Part shown: one piece after another, positions 1 through 9,490 of the stretch
Layout: the number at the start of each line of letters is the position of its first letter
Numbering within the stretch: the stretch's first letter is position 1
DNA from: an uncultured Alphaproteobacteria bacterium
Lineage (GTDB): Bacteria; Pseudomonadota; Alphaproteobacteria; Methylaequorales; Methylaequoraceae
DNA length: 32,223 nucleotides
Direction: 5' to 3'
Assembly: GCA_902530985.1 (NCBI GenBank)
Contig: CACACI010000013.1
Span: 1 to 32,223, forward strand
Made by a program: the position numbers and the translations under genes
Notes under the pieces: generated by a model
Seen by the model: only the letters and a program-made list of their open reading frames with translations
Told to the model about the DNA's origin: nothing
Databases searched by the model: none

Positions 1-1453
1 TTTTTATCATTTAGCAAATACTTCATCTTCCAAAACAAAAGATATCCTAATATGTATCTATGGAGCCTTATATAACGAATTTATGGCTATTGTATGCAAT
101 CTAAATATAATTAAATCAAAGAAAAGAATTAGTTATAATTCTATTATTCATGGACAAAAACCAAGAATCTTAAATAATTTGATTCAAAATGATCGTATTT
201 ATCCACAAATATTAAATACACTCAAAAATGGTTTGTCAGAGAATCAAATCAAGAAATATCTAAGATATTCTAAATATTTTTTTTCACGAAAATTTCCTTC
301 AAGTTATCCTTTGGAGTGTGTTGATTTGAAAAATGATATTATTTGCATACATACGGGCGAATTAATAGAAAAAAACTTAAATACAATATCAGAAAAAGTT
401 TTTTATATTCCTTTGACAGAATGGTTTCATCCTATAGATGAAAATTTCTATTTTTTAGAAAAAACAAAAATATCAGAAATTAAGAATTCAATTATTTCTA
501 TTGTTATTGGAGTCTTGAAAGCTTTCAATATTAAATATTTAAATGCTACTAAGTATTTAGACGATTTTATATTTGAATTACTTATTAATACAAATAAGTA
601 TATTGGAGATATTCTTAAAAAAAAAAAAACTCCCCTTAAGTTATGGACTGGAAGTGGTGGAGCCATAACAACCAGAGTTTTGAGATTAACTTCATCCTTA
701 AATAATGGTTATGTGGTAGGTCATGATCATTCACACGGACAAGGTGCATTTGAGAATCTAATCAATTCTTTGATTGAAATTCCTTTTCTGAATGAATTTA
801 ATACTAGAACTGTTGTTCAAAAAAAAATGTTGGAAGTAGAATCAAAGAAAAGTTTTCTAAATACAAGTTCAACAGAAATTAGAATTCTAAATGATAAAGA
901 AAAGTTTAAAATCAGAAATATATCCAAAATAAGGGATAAACAAAAAATTATGCTTGTAAGTTCATTATATAATTTAGACGGTTCACTTTTAGATCCTCTT
1001 CCGTTTGTTCCAGTGATGCTTGACTGGGAACTAAGGACATTTGCGCATTTAAATAAAATTGGATTTTCAATGATTTACAAACCTCACCCTGAGTCAAAAA
1101 TTGATGTTAGTAGTTATTTTTTAAAAGAAGGATATGAGGTTGCTGATAAAAAGTTTGAAGATATATTTAATAATATGGGTGGGTTGATTTTTGGTGTGCC
1201 CAATCAAACATCTTTTTTTAATGCTCTAAAAACTGATATTCCTATTGTCTTAGTGGATCTTGGTTTTAAGCAATGGAATAAAGAAGCACTTAAATTGATA
1301 AAAAAAAGGGCGGGTTTCGTCCCAACAAAATTTAATAAAAGCAATAGAATCATCTTTGATAAAAAAATTCTTGAACAACAAATTAAATATTCTCAAAGAT
1401 TAAATGATTTGTCTTTTGCAAAAAAGTTTTTTTTCCCGAATTTAATTAATTGA
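1..1453 (+). CDS. GT-B-like surface polysaccharide protein, 5' partial
   Basis: The reading frame stays open upstream of the ATG at 83 to the window edge (frame 2 reads ...DILICIYGALYNEF before that Met). The gene therefore probably begins outside the window and the 456-aa track entry is likely truncated. The visible part has no signal peptide or membrane segment. Its centre carries a glycine-rich WTGSGGAITTR stretch followed by VVGHDHSHGQG. The C-terminal half has a YKPHPESK motif and a GVPNQTSFFNAL segment, resembling the second Rossmann domain of CDP-glycerol/capsule-type GT-B transferases. Its position at the edge of a glycan island fits a role in polysaccharide synthesis. A 13-A tract lies inside the frame at 617-629. 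The exact family is not recognised. Confidence 0.6.
   Translation, partial: FYHLANTSSSKTKDILICIYGALYNEFMAIVCNLNIIKSKKRISYNSIIHGQKPRILNNLIQNDRIYPQILNTLKNGLSENQIKKYLRYSKYFFSRKFPSSYPLECVDLKNDIICIHTGELIEKNLNTISEKVFYIPLTEWFHPIDENFYFLEKTKISEIKNSIISIVIGVLKAFNIKYLNATKYLDDFIFELLINTNKYIGDILKKKKTPLKLWTGSGGAITTRVLRLTSSLNNGYVVGHDHSHGQGAFENLINSLIEIPFLNEFNTRTVVQKKMLEVESKKSFLNTSSTEIRILNDKEKFKIRNISKIRDKQKIMLVSSLYNLDGSLLDPLPFVPVMLDWELRTFAHLNKIGFSMIYKPHPESKIDVSSYFLKEGYEVADKKFEDIFNNMGGLIFGVPNQTSFFNALKTDIPIVLVDLGFKQWNKEALKLIKKRAGFVPTKFNKSNRIIFDKKILEQQIKYSQRLNDLSFAKKFFFPNLIN
617..629. repeat. A13 homopolymer inside the first gene
   Basis: Thirteen consecutive A residues encode four lysines plus the first base of a Thr codon. 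Tracts this long are prone to replication, polymerase or sequencing slippage, and the downstream frame depends on the exact count. Confidence 0.9.
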
Positions 1454-1649
1454 AACGATTGGAATAAAACTGATAATATAATTGATTATTCAAGGGTAGG
1501 AAATATTGAAAATATTTGATATGTTAAATATTTTGAATTTAGTCTTCTAATCAAAAAAAATTAAAGATTAGGAATCTGCAAGGCCCTTTCTTTTTCTAAT
1601 TTTTAAAAAATTTAGAATTATAGATACAATGATTTGATTGACTTTGTTA
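1454..1649. other. Longest intergenic gap, AT-rich with short inverted repeats
   Basis: This gap of about 195 bp holds no ORF or recognisable RNA. It has AATATT-rich near-palindromes around 1500-1540. A 6-bp inverted repeat CTAATC (1547-1552) pairs with GATTAG (1566-1571) across a 13-nt A-rich loop. Around 1595-1616 lies a near-palindrome TCTAATTTTT/AAAATTTAGA. These could form a weak terminator or a promoter region for the downstream asparagine-synthase genes, but in DNA this A+T rich such repeats are expected by chance. Confidence 0.3.
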
Positions 1650-3440
1650 ATGATAAAAAACTCTAATCTCCCTCTATTTTCATTCTTTTGGCATAAAAAA
1701 GCTAAACTCTCCACATTTAAAATACTTAATGAGAAACATTCAGGAGAAAATAATTTTTTTCATTATTTAAATATAAAACCTCAGCCAAGAATTATATCCT
1801 CAGGAAATGTTGTAAAAATTATAATAGGATCCCCTATTATTAATCAAAAAATTAATTCTAATATTCCTAATGATTATTTTTTTAAACTAACAAAATTAAA
1901 AGATTTGAATGGTGAGTTTGTAATTATTCTTATTGATAAAACTAATGAAAAAGTTTTTATAGCTAATGATAGATTTTCTAGTATACCCCTATACTTTTGC
2001 AACAATTCCGAATTCTTTTTCTTATCAACTTCATATTACGAAGTAATTAAAAGATTAAAAGAAAAGAATTTATTTAAGATGATAAATGAAAACTTTTTTG
2101 AATATATTTATTTTCAAAGACTATTAGGAGATAAATTATATGATAAAAAATCATTTTTTCTCAACTCATCCTCTTTGTTAGAGGTTTCTAGATCAAATTT
2201 TTCGCAAAAATATTATTGGAAACCGTGCTTTACAAAAACTTCTTTAAGTAATCAAGAATTGATAAACAAAATGTGCAATCTCATGGAAAATACTGTAAAA
2301 AAGAAAACATCTGACAAACAGAGTTTTGGTCTATTTCTTAGTGGTGGATTTGATAGTAGATCAATTGCGATAAGCTCTAAAAAAAAATTAAAATGCATAA
2401 CATATTCATTTATGGATAATTATGAAGTAAATTGTGCAAGAAGGGTTGCAGAAAGTTTGGGTCATGATTTTTACTTCCACGGAATTCAGAAAAATCTATT
2501 TTCTAAAAATTTAGAAGAATTAAATCTTCTCTGCCAAGGAATGTTTACAATTGATAATGCACTTTTTATCGACCCTGTTAATTTTAAAAAATTAAATATA
2601 GATGTAATGCTTAATGGTCATGGGTTTGATTATCTTTTTCAAGGAATGTATCTACCATCAAAATTCATCAAAATTTTTGGAAGCTCAACTTTCTTTAAGA
2701 GTTTATCAAGTTATAACAGTGATATATCACTTCAGTTTATGAAAGAAATATCATTTCGATTAAAATATGTTGATATTTTTGGATTATTAATTAACAACAA
2801 AAAAAAACTATTTAATGAGAGGCTTTATAATTCATGTAAAGAAATCGAAGAAAATTGTAAAATGTTGTCCGATGATCGAGAGGATATTTGGGAATATTTC
2901 TTAATCCATAACATTGGGCGACATTATTCTCAACCAAATCTACTAAGTCAAAGGATAAATGTTGAATTAAGAACACCAATCTTTGAAAATGAGATATTTA
3001 ACTTTTACCTAAGTTTATTACCAACTCATAGACTGTCATCAGAAATTTTTAGAAGATCTTTATTAAAACTCAATAAAAAAACAGCGATGATAGAAAGTGG
3101 TAATTACGGAATTGCATTATCAGCTTCTTCAACATATAAGACTTATAGATTAATTAAAAGGAAACTACTTAGACACTTGACTGGTAATAAAAGTTATAGA
3201 ACACCTTATGCTGAAGATAGAACTTGGCCAGATAGAGATAGATACATAGATTCTGACCAAAAATTTTTAAAAGAGATAGAAAATTCAATTAATTCTGATT
3301 TGTTGAAAGATACGCTTAATTATTTTGACTGGAAGAAAGTAAGTGATCTATTTGAGAGGTATAAAATGAAAAAAATTGATTCCGTTGGTGGATTCTTTAT
3401 TTCACTCTTAACTTTAAAAAAATTTTTAGAAAGAATTTAA
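1650..3440 (+). CDS. Asparagine-synthase-like protein lacking the glutaminase Cys
   Basis: The C-terminal half is an asparagine-synthase ATP-pyrophosphatase domain with PP-loop LFLSGGFDSRS. It would adenylate a carboxylate and transfer an amine to it. The N-terminal third resembles a decayed class II glutamine amidotransferase: NGEFVIILID and ANDRFSSIPLYF match the usual GxFA...ARDRFGxxPLY region. There is no Met-Cys-Gly start, so the Cys2 nucleophile is missing. It may use free ammonia, another amine, or ammonia from the next gene's glutaminase. The track begins at TTG 1638; the ATG at 1650 is preferred. The stop lies one base before the next gene, a normal AsnB homologue, so the two are probably co-translated. 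The substrate is unknown; a sugar uronate is one candidate. Confidence 0.75.
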   Translation: MIKNSNLPLFSFFWHKKAKLSTFKILNEKHSGENNFFHYLNIKPQPRIISSGNVVKIIIGSPIINQKINSNIPNDYFFKLTKLKDLNGEFVIILIDKTNEKVFIANDRFSSIPLYFCNNSEFFFLSTSYYEVIKRLKEKNLFKMINENFFEYIYFQRLLGDKLYDKKSFFLNSSSLLEVSRSNFSQKYYWKPCFTKTSLSNQELINKMCNLMENTVKKKTSDKQSFGLFLSGGFDSRSIAISSKKKLKCITYSFMDNYEVNCARRVAESLGHDFYFHGIQKNLFSKNLEELNLLCQGMFTIDNALFIDPVNFKKLNIDVMLNGHGFDYLFQGMYLPSKFIKIFGSSTFFKSLSSYNSDISLQFMKEISFRLKYVDIFGLLINNKKKLFNERLYNSCKEIEENCKMLSDDREDIWEYFLIHNIGRHYSQPNLLSQRINVELRTPIFENEIFNFYLSLLPTHRLSSEIFRRSLLKLNKKTAMIESGNYGIALSASSTYKTYRLIKRKLLRHLTGNKSYRTPYAEDRTWPDRDRYIDSDQKFLKEIENSINSDLLKDTLNYFDWKKVSDLFERYKMKKIDSVGGFFISLLTLKKFLERI

Positions 3441-3441
3441 A

Positions 3442-5184
3442 ATGTGTGGAATTTTTGGATTTTGGTTAAAAAGAGAGTTAAACGAATTAGATATTAAAAA
3501 CGGAAAAAAATGTACCAGTTATTTAAATCATAGAGGACCTGATGGAATTGGATTTAATTATATCAAAGATAAAGGTCTTTTTATAGGCCATACAAGACTT
3601 TCAATTTTAGATTTATCAGTAAATGCGACTCAACCAATGATGAAGCATAATATGATTATTTCATTTAATGGTGAAATATATAATTATCTAGAGTTAAAGA
3701 AATTTTTAATAACAAAAGGTTATAGCTTTTTTTCTGAGAGTGATACAGAAGTATTATTATCTTCATTTGATTATTGGGGTTTAGACGCTGTTAAAAAATT
3801 TGATGGAATGTTTGCCATTGCTTTATATAGAAATAAAAGGCTATATTTAATTTCAGATAATTTTCTTGAAAAGCCATTATACTACTCACAAAGTAGAACT
3901 GGAATTTACTTTTCTTCGGAACCTCAAAACTTGGTTTTTTTACTTAAATTAAAGAAAAAAATACATAACATAAATACTTTTATTTCACTTGGTTTTTACG
4001 AAAATGGGAAAACAGGTTATGAATCTTTGGACTCTTTACCTCAATCATCAATAATAGAATTTTCTAGTGATGGAAAAAAAAAAATGAGAAAATATTGGGA
4101 AATTCCATTATTTAATAACCCAACAAATAAAAATTTGAAAAATCAGTTTCTAGATGAATTTACTGAAACATTGATTACTTCAATAAAAAGAAGACTAAGA
4201 TCTGATGTTAATGTAGGTTTATTTCTATCATCTGGTTTAGATTCTACATTGATTGCAACATTGCTAAAGTTTGAATTAAAGAAAGATATAGATACATTTA
4301 CTTTCTCTTTTCCAGGAACATACGATGAAAGCATTGAAGTAGAACAATTTTGTAAATACCTTAAATTGAATAATAAATTATTTAAGCCACAAAAATTAAA
4401 TTCATTTGATGAAAAGTTACTACTACAAATATTTTCATATCCTAATGATAATTCAACATCTATATCTATTAAAAGAATGTGTAATAAAATTAAGAAAAAC
4501 TATAAGGTAATGTTGTCTGGTATTGGTGGAGATGAATTAACCCTTGGTTATAATAAATATCAATTCATAAAAAAATATGATTTTTTATACAGAAATTCAA
4601 CTTTTACAAATTTTTTAATTAATTCATTAAATTTAACTAAAATAAAAGGAAAGAAGATTGATTTATTTAAATATTATTTTGGTGGCAATGATTCATGGAA
4701 GTTAATTGCTTTGAAAAATGGAAACAGTCTTAAAAAACACAAAAAAGATTTTGACAATATTAATTTGAAAATTAATAGTAATTCAAAAAACTTTTTAATT
4801 AAACTTTTTGAATTTGATGTTCACCAAACTCTTCCATACAGCTATTTATCTGCAATTGATAGAGGTAGTATGAATGAAAGTGTTGAAATAAGGTCACCGT
4901 TTTTAAACAAAAAATTATTTCAGAAAATCAATGAAATAAATCCAAGCTTTTTAGTGTCAAACCAAAAAATAATTTTTAGAAGAATTCTAGAGAGATATTT
5001 ACCAGCTAAATTAATCAAGAATCAAAAAAAAGGTTTTATAAAACCAGTTAACACATATAGCAAAGGTAATTTAAAGTTAAAAAAAGAACTTAAAGTGTAT
5101 TACAATGATTTTATAAATGAAACAGATTATAATTCTTCAAAAATTTTATCTCGACTAAATTTAATTAATACTTTTTTTGATTAA
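3442..5184 (+). CDS. Asparagine synthase family amidotransferase (AsnB-like)
   Basis: It starts MCGIFGF, giving a class II glutaminase nucleophile Cys2 after Met removal, followed by HRGPDG, HTRLSILDLS and FNGEIYNY, the standard AsnB glutaminase motifs. The synthetase half has PP-loop FLSSGLDST, where SGG is usual, and SGIGGDEL. The interdomain signature reads SDNFLEKPLYY instead of ARDRFGEKPLYY, so it departs from a housekeeping asparagine synthetase. AsnB relatives in O-antigen clusters (WbpS/WbtH type) amidate uronic acids, and the setting among glycosyltransferases makes that the preferred inference. It begins one base after the preceding AsnB-like gene. Length (580 aa) is normal for the family. 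Confidence 0.8.
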   Translation: MCGIFGFWLKRELNELDIKNGKKCTSYLNHRGPDGIGFNYIKDKGLFIGHTRLSILDLSVNATQPMMKHNMIISFNGEIYNYLELKKFLITKGYSFFSESDTEVLLSSFDYWGLDAVKKFDGMFAIALYRNKRLYLISDNFLEKPLYYSQSRTGIYFSSEPQNLVFLLKLKKKIHNINTFISLGFYENGKTGYESLDSLPQSSIIEFSSDGKKKMRKYWEIPLFNNPTNKNLKNQFLDEFTETLITSIKRRLRSDVNVGLFLSSGLDSTLIATLLKFELKKDIDTFTFSFPGTYDESIEVEQFCKYLKLNNKLFKPQKLNSFDEKLLLQIFSYPNDNSTSISIKRMCNKIKKNYKVMLSGIGGDELTLGYNKYQFIKKYDFLYRNSTFTNFLINSLNLTKIKGKKIDLFKYYFGGNDSWKLIALKNGNSLKKHKKDFDNINLKINSNSKNFLIKLFEFDVHQTLPYSYLSAIDRGSMNESVEIRSPFLNKKLFQKINEINPSFLVSNQKIIFRRILERYLPAKLIKNQKKGFIKPVNTYSKGNLKLKKELKVYYNDFINETDYNSSKILSRLNLINTFFD

Positions 5185-5213
5185 AAATAGAATAAGATAT
5201 TATCTGATTGTTA

Positions 5214-6281
5214 ATGAAAAAAATAAACATATTATCACCGGGATTTGAAACACCTAACGGATCTGCTTTTCTTTTTCCGCTGATTATTTTTAGTAAACAA
5301 CTTAAGAGTCATGGAATAAAAATTAATATTTATTCTAAACTGGACTCTAGGATTTTTGATGCAGACATAATTGGAGTTGATAGTAAATTCCACAAATATT
5401 TATGGTCTCATGATGAAGATACTATATATAAAAATTTATCTATTTTAAAAAAAAATTGCGGATCATTAATTTATTTTGATACTACTGACAGTACAGGTAA
5501 TTTACAAACAGAGGTATTTAATTATGTAGATTTATATTGTAAAGGGCAAATTCTAAAAAATAGAAATAAATATTTAGAACCTTTTTATGGTAATAGAATA
5601 TTCTCAGATTTTGCTTATAAAAATTTTAAAATAAAAGATAAATTTCCAGAGTATTCTAAACCACTTACAAATAAAAATGATTTAAAGAAATTACAAGTTT
5701 CATGGAATACTGGTTTGGCTGATTATTCTCCGTTTGGTCCTTCTCTAATGAAAATGTATAGATATTTTCCTATTAAAAAATTTCTTTCATTTAAAAATAT
5801 TAAAGTTATTCAAAAGAAGGATATTCTACATGCTCGATTTGGTGATAATTATTCGAAGAATTCAGTTGCTTGGCAAAGAAAAAAGATATCTATTTTGTTA
5901 AAAAATATTGAAAACAGAAAAATATCTAGATTAAAATATTTTTCTGAGTTGAAAAGAACTAGAATTTCAATTTCACCATTTGGTTGGGGTGAAATAACGT
6001 TGAAAGATTTTGAATCATTTCTTTGTAATGCAATTCTATTTAAACCATCAATGGAACATTTAGATACTTGGCCAAACTTTTTTATCCAGGATAAAACATA
6101 TGTCCCATTCTCGTGGGATCTATCTGACTTTATTTCAAAGTTATCTGATTTAGAAAAGAACTACCTGAACTTTTTAGATATTGCAATTAATGGAAGAAAA
6201 AATTATTTAATTTATGCTAGTAAATCTGGCGAAGAAAAGTTTACTCAACATTTCTTGGATATATTACATTGTGTTAATTAA
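5214..6281 (+). CDS. Glycosyltransferase-like protein
   Basis: About 355 aa, soluble, beginning with a Rossmann-like strand KKINILSPGFETPNG. Near the C-terminus is SPFGWGEITLKDFE, resembling the nucleotide-sugar site of exostosin-like or family 1 glycosyltransferases (SPFGWGE...E), followed by a segment containing EHLDTWPN. The track starts at TTG 5208; the ATG at 5214 gives a more ordinary start. It follows the AsnB-like gene after about 30 bp and is probably co-transcribed with it. The 3' end converges with the next gene and both stops lie in the palindrome TTAATTAA. The donor and acceptor are not predictable. Confidence 0.6.
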   Translation: MKKINILSPGFETPNGSAFLFPLIIFSKQLKSHGIKINIYSKLDSRIFDADIIGVDSKFHKYLWSHDEDTIYKNLSILKKNCGSLIYFDTTDSTGNLQTEVFNYVDLYCKGQILKNRNKYLEPFYGNRIFSDFAYKNFKIKDKFPEYSKPLTNKNDLKKLQVSWNTGLADYSPFGPSLMKMYRYFPIKKFLSFKNIKVIQKKDILHARFGDNYSKNSVAWQRKKISILLKNIENRKISRLKYFSELKRTRISISPFGWGEITLKDFESFLCNAILFKPSMEHLDTWPNFFIQDKTYVPFSWDLSDFISKLSDLEKNYLNFLDIAINGRKNYLIYASKSGEEKFTQHFLDILHCVN

Positions 6282-7353
6282 TTAACTTTATAACTTTTTC
6301 CCAATTCCTATAAACTTCTTCTTTTTTAAACTTTTTATTTAATGCTTTGAATGCATTCTCAGAAATCTTTTTCTTTAGTACAGGGTGTTTACTTATATAG
6401 CTTAAGCTACTAGATAAGTCCCGTATATTTAGACTTTCGAATGAAATACAAGATTCTTTATGTTTTAAAAACTCAAAAGCTGATTTCACTGAACTTGAAA
6501 TGATACATGGTATTCTGTAAGATATTGCTTCTAACAAAACATTAGGCATCCCTTCAAATCTTGAAGGTAGAACAAAAATAGATGAAGTTTTATAATACTG
6601 ATCTATATTTTTCTTTTGGCCATGAATGTATATAAATTTTGATGCAGAACAAGTATTTGATTGTTTTTTTAGGATTTCTTTACACTCTCCCTCACCAATT
6701 ATATGGAGTTGCCATCCATTCTTATATAAATTTGATAAAGTAAAAGCCTCGATTAATATATCAAATCCTTTTTGATAATTGAGTCTCCCAACAGCTAGAA
6801 TTATTTTTCTTTTTTTTAATTTTATATTTGAATTCACTATTTCTACATAGTTTGATAGATAAAATAGTTTATTTTTTTTAACAAAATTTATACTATCTAT
6901 ACAATTTTGCGAATTTGCTGAAACTTTTGAAGGGAGTTTGTAGCTAAAATATCTTAGGATTCTCCATATATTACCAATTTTTTGAATTTTAATATCATTT
7001 CTTTCAGATACTATTAATTTTTGATTAATACCTATACAGGAAAGGATTGTTAAAATGTTAGTTGTACTCAGGAAACTGATAATTCGATTTGGATCTTCTT
7101 TATTGATTATTCCTCTTAATTTAAAAATTAAGAATAGATAGGAAAAAACTTTAAGAATCAAATTCTTATTTACAACAAAATTAATATTTATTTGTTTTAT
7201 TTCCTTTGAAATTTCAAACTTTCCGGTATTACCCTTAAATAGGGTAACAATGATTATTTTGTTCTTTCTTTTTAAATAGTTTGCCATGTTTACTAAAACT
7301 TTTTGTGCACCTCCTTTTTCTAAGTCAGAAATTATAAAGACAATTTTATTCAT
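6274..7353 (-). CDS. Glycosyltransferase family 4 (GT-B)
   Basis: The N-terminus IVFIISDLEKGGAQKVLVNMA is the classic GGAQ acceptor-domain start of GT4 enzymes. The C-terminal domain has AVGRLNYQKGFDILIEAF and PSRFEGMPNVLLEAISY, which contains the EX7E nucleotide-sugar site (E...E), followed by PCIIS. It is a retaining, cytoplasmic transferase acting on a lipid-linked or lipid A glycan. It overlaps the upstream minus-strand GT4 gene by 8 bp (ATGAATAA), indicating translational coupling, and forms a three-gene unit with it and a FkbM methyltransferase. Length of 359 aa is typical. Confidence 0.88.
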   Translation of the reverse strand: MNKIVFIISDLEKGGAQKVLVNMANYLKRKNKIIIVTLFKGNTGKFEISKEIKQININFVVNKNLILKVFSYLFLIFKLRGIINKEDPNRIISFLSTTNILTILSCIGINQKLIVSERNDIKIQKIGNIWRILRYFSYKLPSKVSANSQNCIDSINFVKKNKLFYLSNYVEIVNSNIKLKKRKIILAVGRLNYQKGFDILIEAFTLSNLYKNGWQLHIIGEGECKEILKKQSNTCSASKFIYIHGQKKNIDQYYKTSSIFVLPSRFEGMPNVLLEAISYRIPCIISSSVKSAFEFLKHKESCISFESLNIRDLSSSLSYISKHPVLKKKISENAFKALNKKFKKEEVYRNWEKVIKLIN

Positions 7354-8440
7354 ACTCTTTAATCACTTTTTTAGTAATCTTATCTGCTAAAAAATTCTGA
7401 GAATACTTATAAGCTTCATTTACTAACTTTTTTTTAAAACTTTTATCTTTAATTATCTTCATTATACTTTCGACAAACTCATTATGATCTTGAGCTTTTA
7501 CTAGGATCCCATTATCTAAATGAGAAATAATTTCAGCATGCCCACCACTATTGCTAGCGATTACAGGCACTTTAAGATTCATTGATTCAATGATAGTTCT
7601 TCCAAACCCATCTGCCAATGAGGTGGCCAAAACAATATCCATAATTTTAATCCATTTTTCAATAGGATATTTAAAGCCAAAGAACTCTACATTTTTTGTT
7701 ATATAGTTTTTTTTTAAATTTTTAATTAATTCTTCTTTGAGATTTTCTTTATCATTGCCAAATATACATATTTGGAAATCCTTATTAAGGGTTTTAAGTT
7801 TTCTTGCTATTTGGATTAATATACTTGGTTGTTTAATAGATTGAAGGTTAGCAAATACTCCAATTTTAATTATTTTATTTTTCTTTTTAAATTGATTATC
7901 TTCTTTTTCATACTTTCTATTTACTATAGTTTCAATTGGATTATAAATTACTTTAATTCTGGAATGATACAGTTTAGGAAAGGAATCTTTAACAAATTTA
8001 GAAATACAAATAATTTTTTTTGGTATTCTAATCAACAATTTTACTAATAAAGAACTTGGGAGAATTGTTCTTTGATGCCAAATAAATCTTTTTCTAAAAA
8101 AAACAGATGGTAAAATCCAGCTTAAATGCATTCTCATGTCATTCGTGTGTACACAATCAATTTTATTTTTTTTTAATATTCTAGTAATGAAAAAAAAATT
8201 ATGACAAATATTCCAAAAGTTTTTAATTTTTGATTTTGATGTTCCAACAAATCGGTTAAGTGGATAGTATCTATATTCTATATTATCCTGTCTTAATATT
8301 TCTTCAAGAATCCCTCTTTTATGAATTATTACAATAGGGTTAAATCCAATTCTTTTTAATTCTTTTATTATTATAATAGATGATTTGTGACTTCCTCCAA
8401 AAGAATCACCAATAAAAGGGAAGCAAATATTCTTTTTCAT
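7346..8440 (-). CDS. Glycosyltransferase family 4 (GT-B)
   Basis: The start chosen is the internal ATG at 8440 (MKKNICFPFIGDSFGGSH), one base after the upstream FkbM stop; the track start at 8482 would add 14 residues overlapping that gene. SFGGSHKSS matches the glycine-rich acceptor loop. The C-terminal domain has LATSLADGFGRTIIESMNLKVPVIASNSGGHAEII, the EX7E-type donor site and following loop of GT4. A basic stretch precedes a typical interdomain linker. It lies in a tightly packed minus-strand unit of three genes divergent from the GT-C-like gene at 9491. The sugar is unknown. Confidence 0.85.
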   Translation of the reverse strand: MKKNICFPFIGDSFGGSHKSSIIIIKELKRIGFNPIVIIHKRGILEEILRQDNIEYRYYPLNRFVGTSKSKIKNFWNICHNFFFITRILKKNKIDCVHTNDMRMHLSWILPSVFFRKRFIWHQRTILPSSLLVKLLIRIPKKIICISKFVKDSFPKLYHSRIKVIYNPIETIVNRKYEKEDNQFKKKNKIIKIGVFANLQSIKQPSILIQIARKLKTLNKDFQICIFGNDKENLKEELIKNLKKNYITKNVEFFGFKYPIEKWIKIMDIVLATSLADGFGRTIIESMNLKVPVIASNSGGHAEIISHLDNGILVKAQDHNEFVESIMKIIKDKSFKKKLVNEAYKYSQNFLADKITKKVIKEYE

Positions 8441-8441
8441 T

Positions 8442-9404
8442 CTAACATAATGGTGAAAGTAAAACTGTTCTTGCCCCACCAACCTTTGTTAAAATCTTTA
8501 CAGTACAATCATTTTTTAGATTTTTAAAAATACCACGATATTCTCCGTCACTTGGAATGACTTTAAAAGGATCTTTATTAACTAAGTTAGTTATTTTTTT
8601 AGTTCCAGTTATTGAATTAGAGGATATGAGGTTTGTGTAATAACCTAATTTAAACAATCTATTGAGTGTGTTCGAGAAGTTGTTGTTTTGGTATGTGGAT
8701 AAATGGGGCTCAAAACATATGTGAGGTTTTTTACTTCCAGATTTAATATAAGACATCATGCCTAAAATAATTTCATGCTCATGACCTTCCACATCCATTC
8801 TTATGAGGTCTGGTGAGAAAAATTTTTTGGATAAATAATTAATGCTAAAAGTATTAATTTTTCTAACTTCTCCAGTTAAAAACCTCTTGGATGAGCCCTC
8901 AGTATTAAGTGTATGAAGATTGGTTTGGGATGAAATATGGAAGTTTTTTACTGAATCTTTATTAGAAACAGCAGCATTTAAGAATTTGATTCTTTTAGTA
9001 TCAAGATTATTCAAATTAATATTTCTTTCACATAACTTGACGTTTTCAATTGATGGCTCAATTGCTAAAATTCTTCCGCTAGCTAAACTTTTTGCAAGAA
9101 AAATTGTGTAGTAACCTATATTTGCACCAATATCAAAAACCTTCATGTTTTTTTTTACAATTTGTTCTAAAATAAATTTTTTATCTCTCTCTCTAGTTCC
9201 AAATAAAATCAATGATCTTGATATACCTTTGTCATTAGTAAGGAGTAGCATCTTATAATTATCAACCTGTTTGATGATTGTTTTTTTTGAAAAAATTAAT
9301 TTAAAAGTTAAAAAATGTAAGTAATTCAAAATTGCCTTTAAAAGAATCGAAAAACCTCTATCTCTATAGATTTCGATAAGGCTTAAAATTTTTTTTATTA
9401 ACAT
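8442..9404 (-). CDS. FkbM family SAM-dependent methyltransferase
   Basis: Residues 89-100 read VFDIGANIGYYT, the SAM-binding motif I of FkbM methyltransferases, followed by LAIEPSIENVKLCERNI (motif II acidic residue in EP). RMDVEGHEHEIILGM, a hallmark of the family, follows further on. FkbM enzymes O-methylate sugars or polyketides; beside glycosyltransferases, O-methylation of a glycan is the likely role. It is first in its minus-strand unit, with no recognisable Shine-Dalgarno before ATG 9404. The intergenic 9405-9490 shared with the divergent 9491 gene presumably carries both promoters. Length of 320 aa is normal. Confidence 0.88.
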   Translation of the reverse strand: MLIKKILSLIEIYRDRGFSILLKAILNYLHFLTFKLIFSKKTIIKQVDNYKMLLLTNDKGISRSLILFGTRERDKKFILEQIVKKNMKVFDIGANIGYYTIFLAKSLASGRILAIEPSIENVKLCERNINLNNLDTKRIKFLNAAVSNKDSVKNFHISSQTNLHTLNTEGSSKRFLTGEVRKINTFSINYLSKKFFSPDLIRMDVEGHEHEIILGMMSYIKSGSKKPHICFEPHLSTYQNNNFSNTLNRLFKLGYYTNLISSNSITGTKKITNLVNKDPFKVIPSDGEYRGIFKNLKNDCTVKILTKVGGARTVLLSPLC

Positions 9405-9490
9405 TTTATTTTTTATAAATTTTTTTAAATATAGATATTATTTTATTTTAAAGTTATACAATAACAACATCCAATTCATTAGAGTGCATT

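Noticed and set aside
448-666. Minus-strand 72-aa ORF inside the first gene
   Set aside because: It lies wholly within a convincing plus-strand gene, has no start signal or recognisable domain, and is a shadow frame.
1547-1571. CTAATC/GATTAG hairpin as a terminator
   Set aside because: Only six base pairs with a 13-nt loop and no T-run directly after; likely chance in AT-rich DNA.
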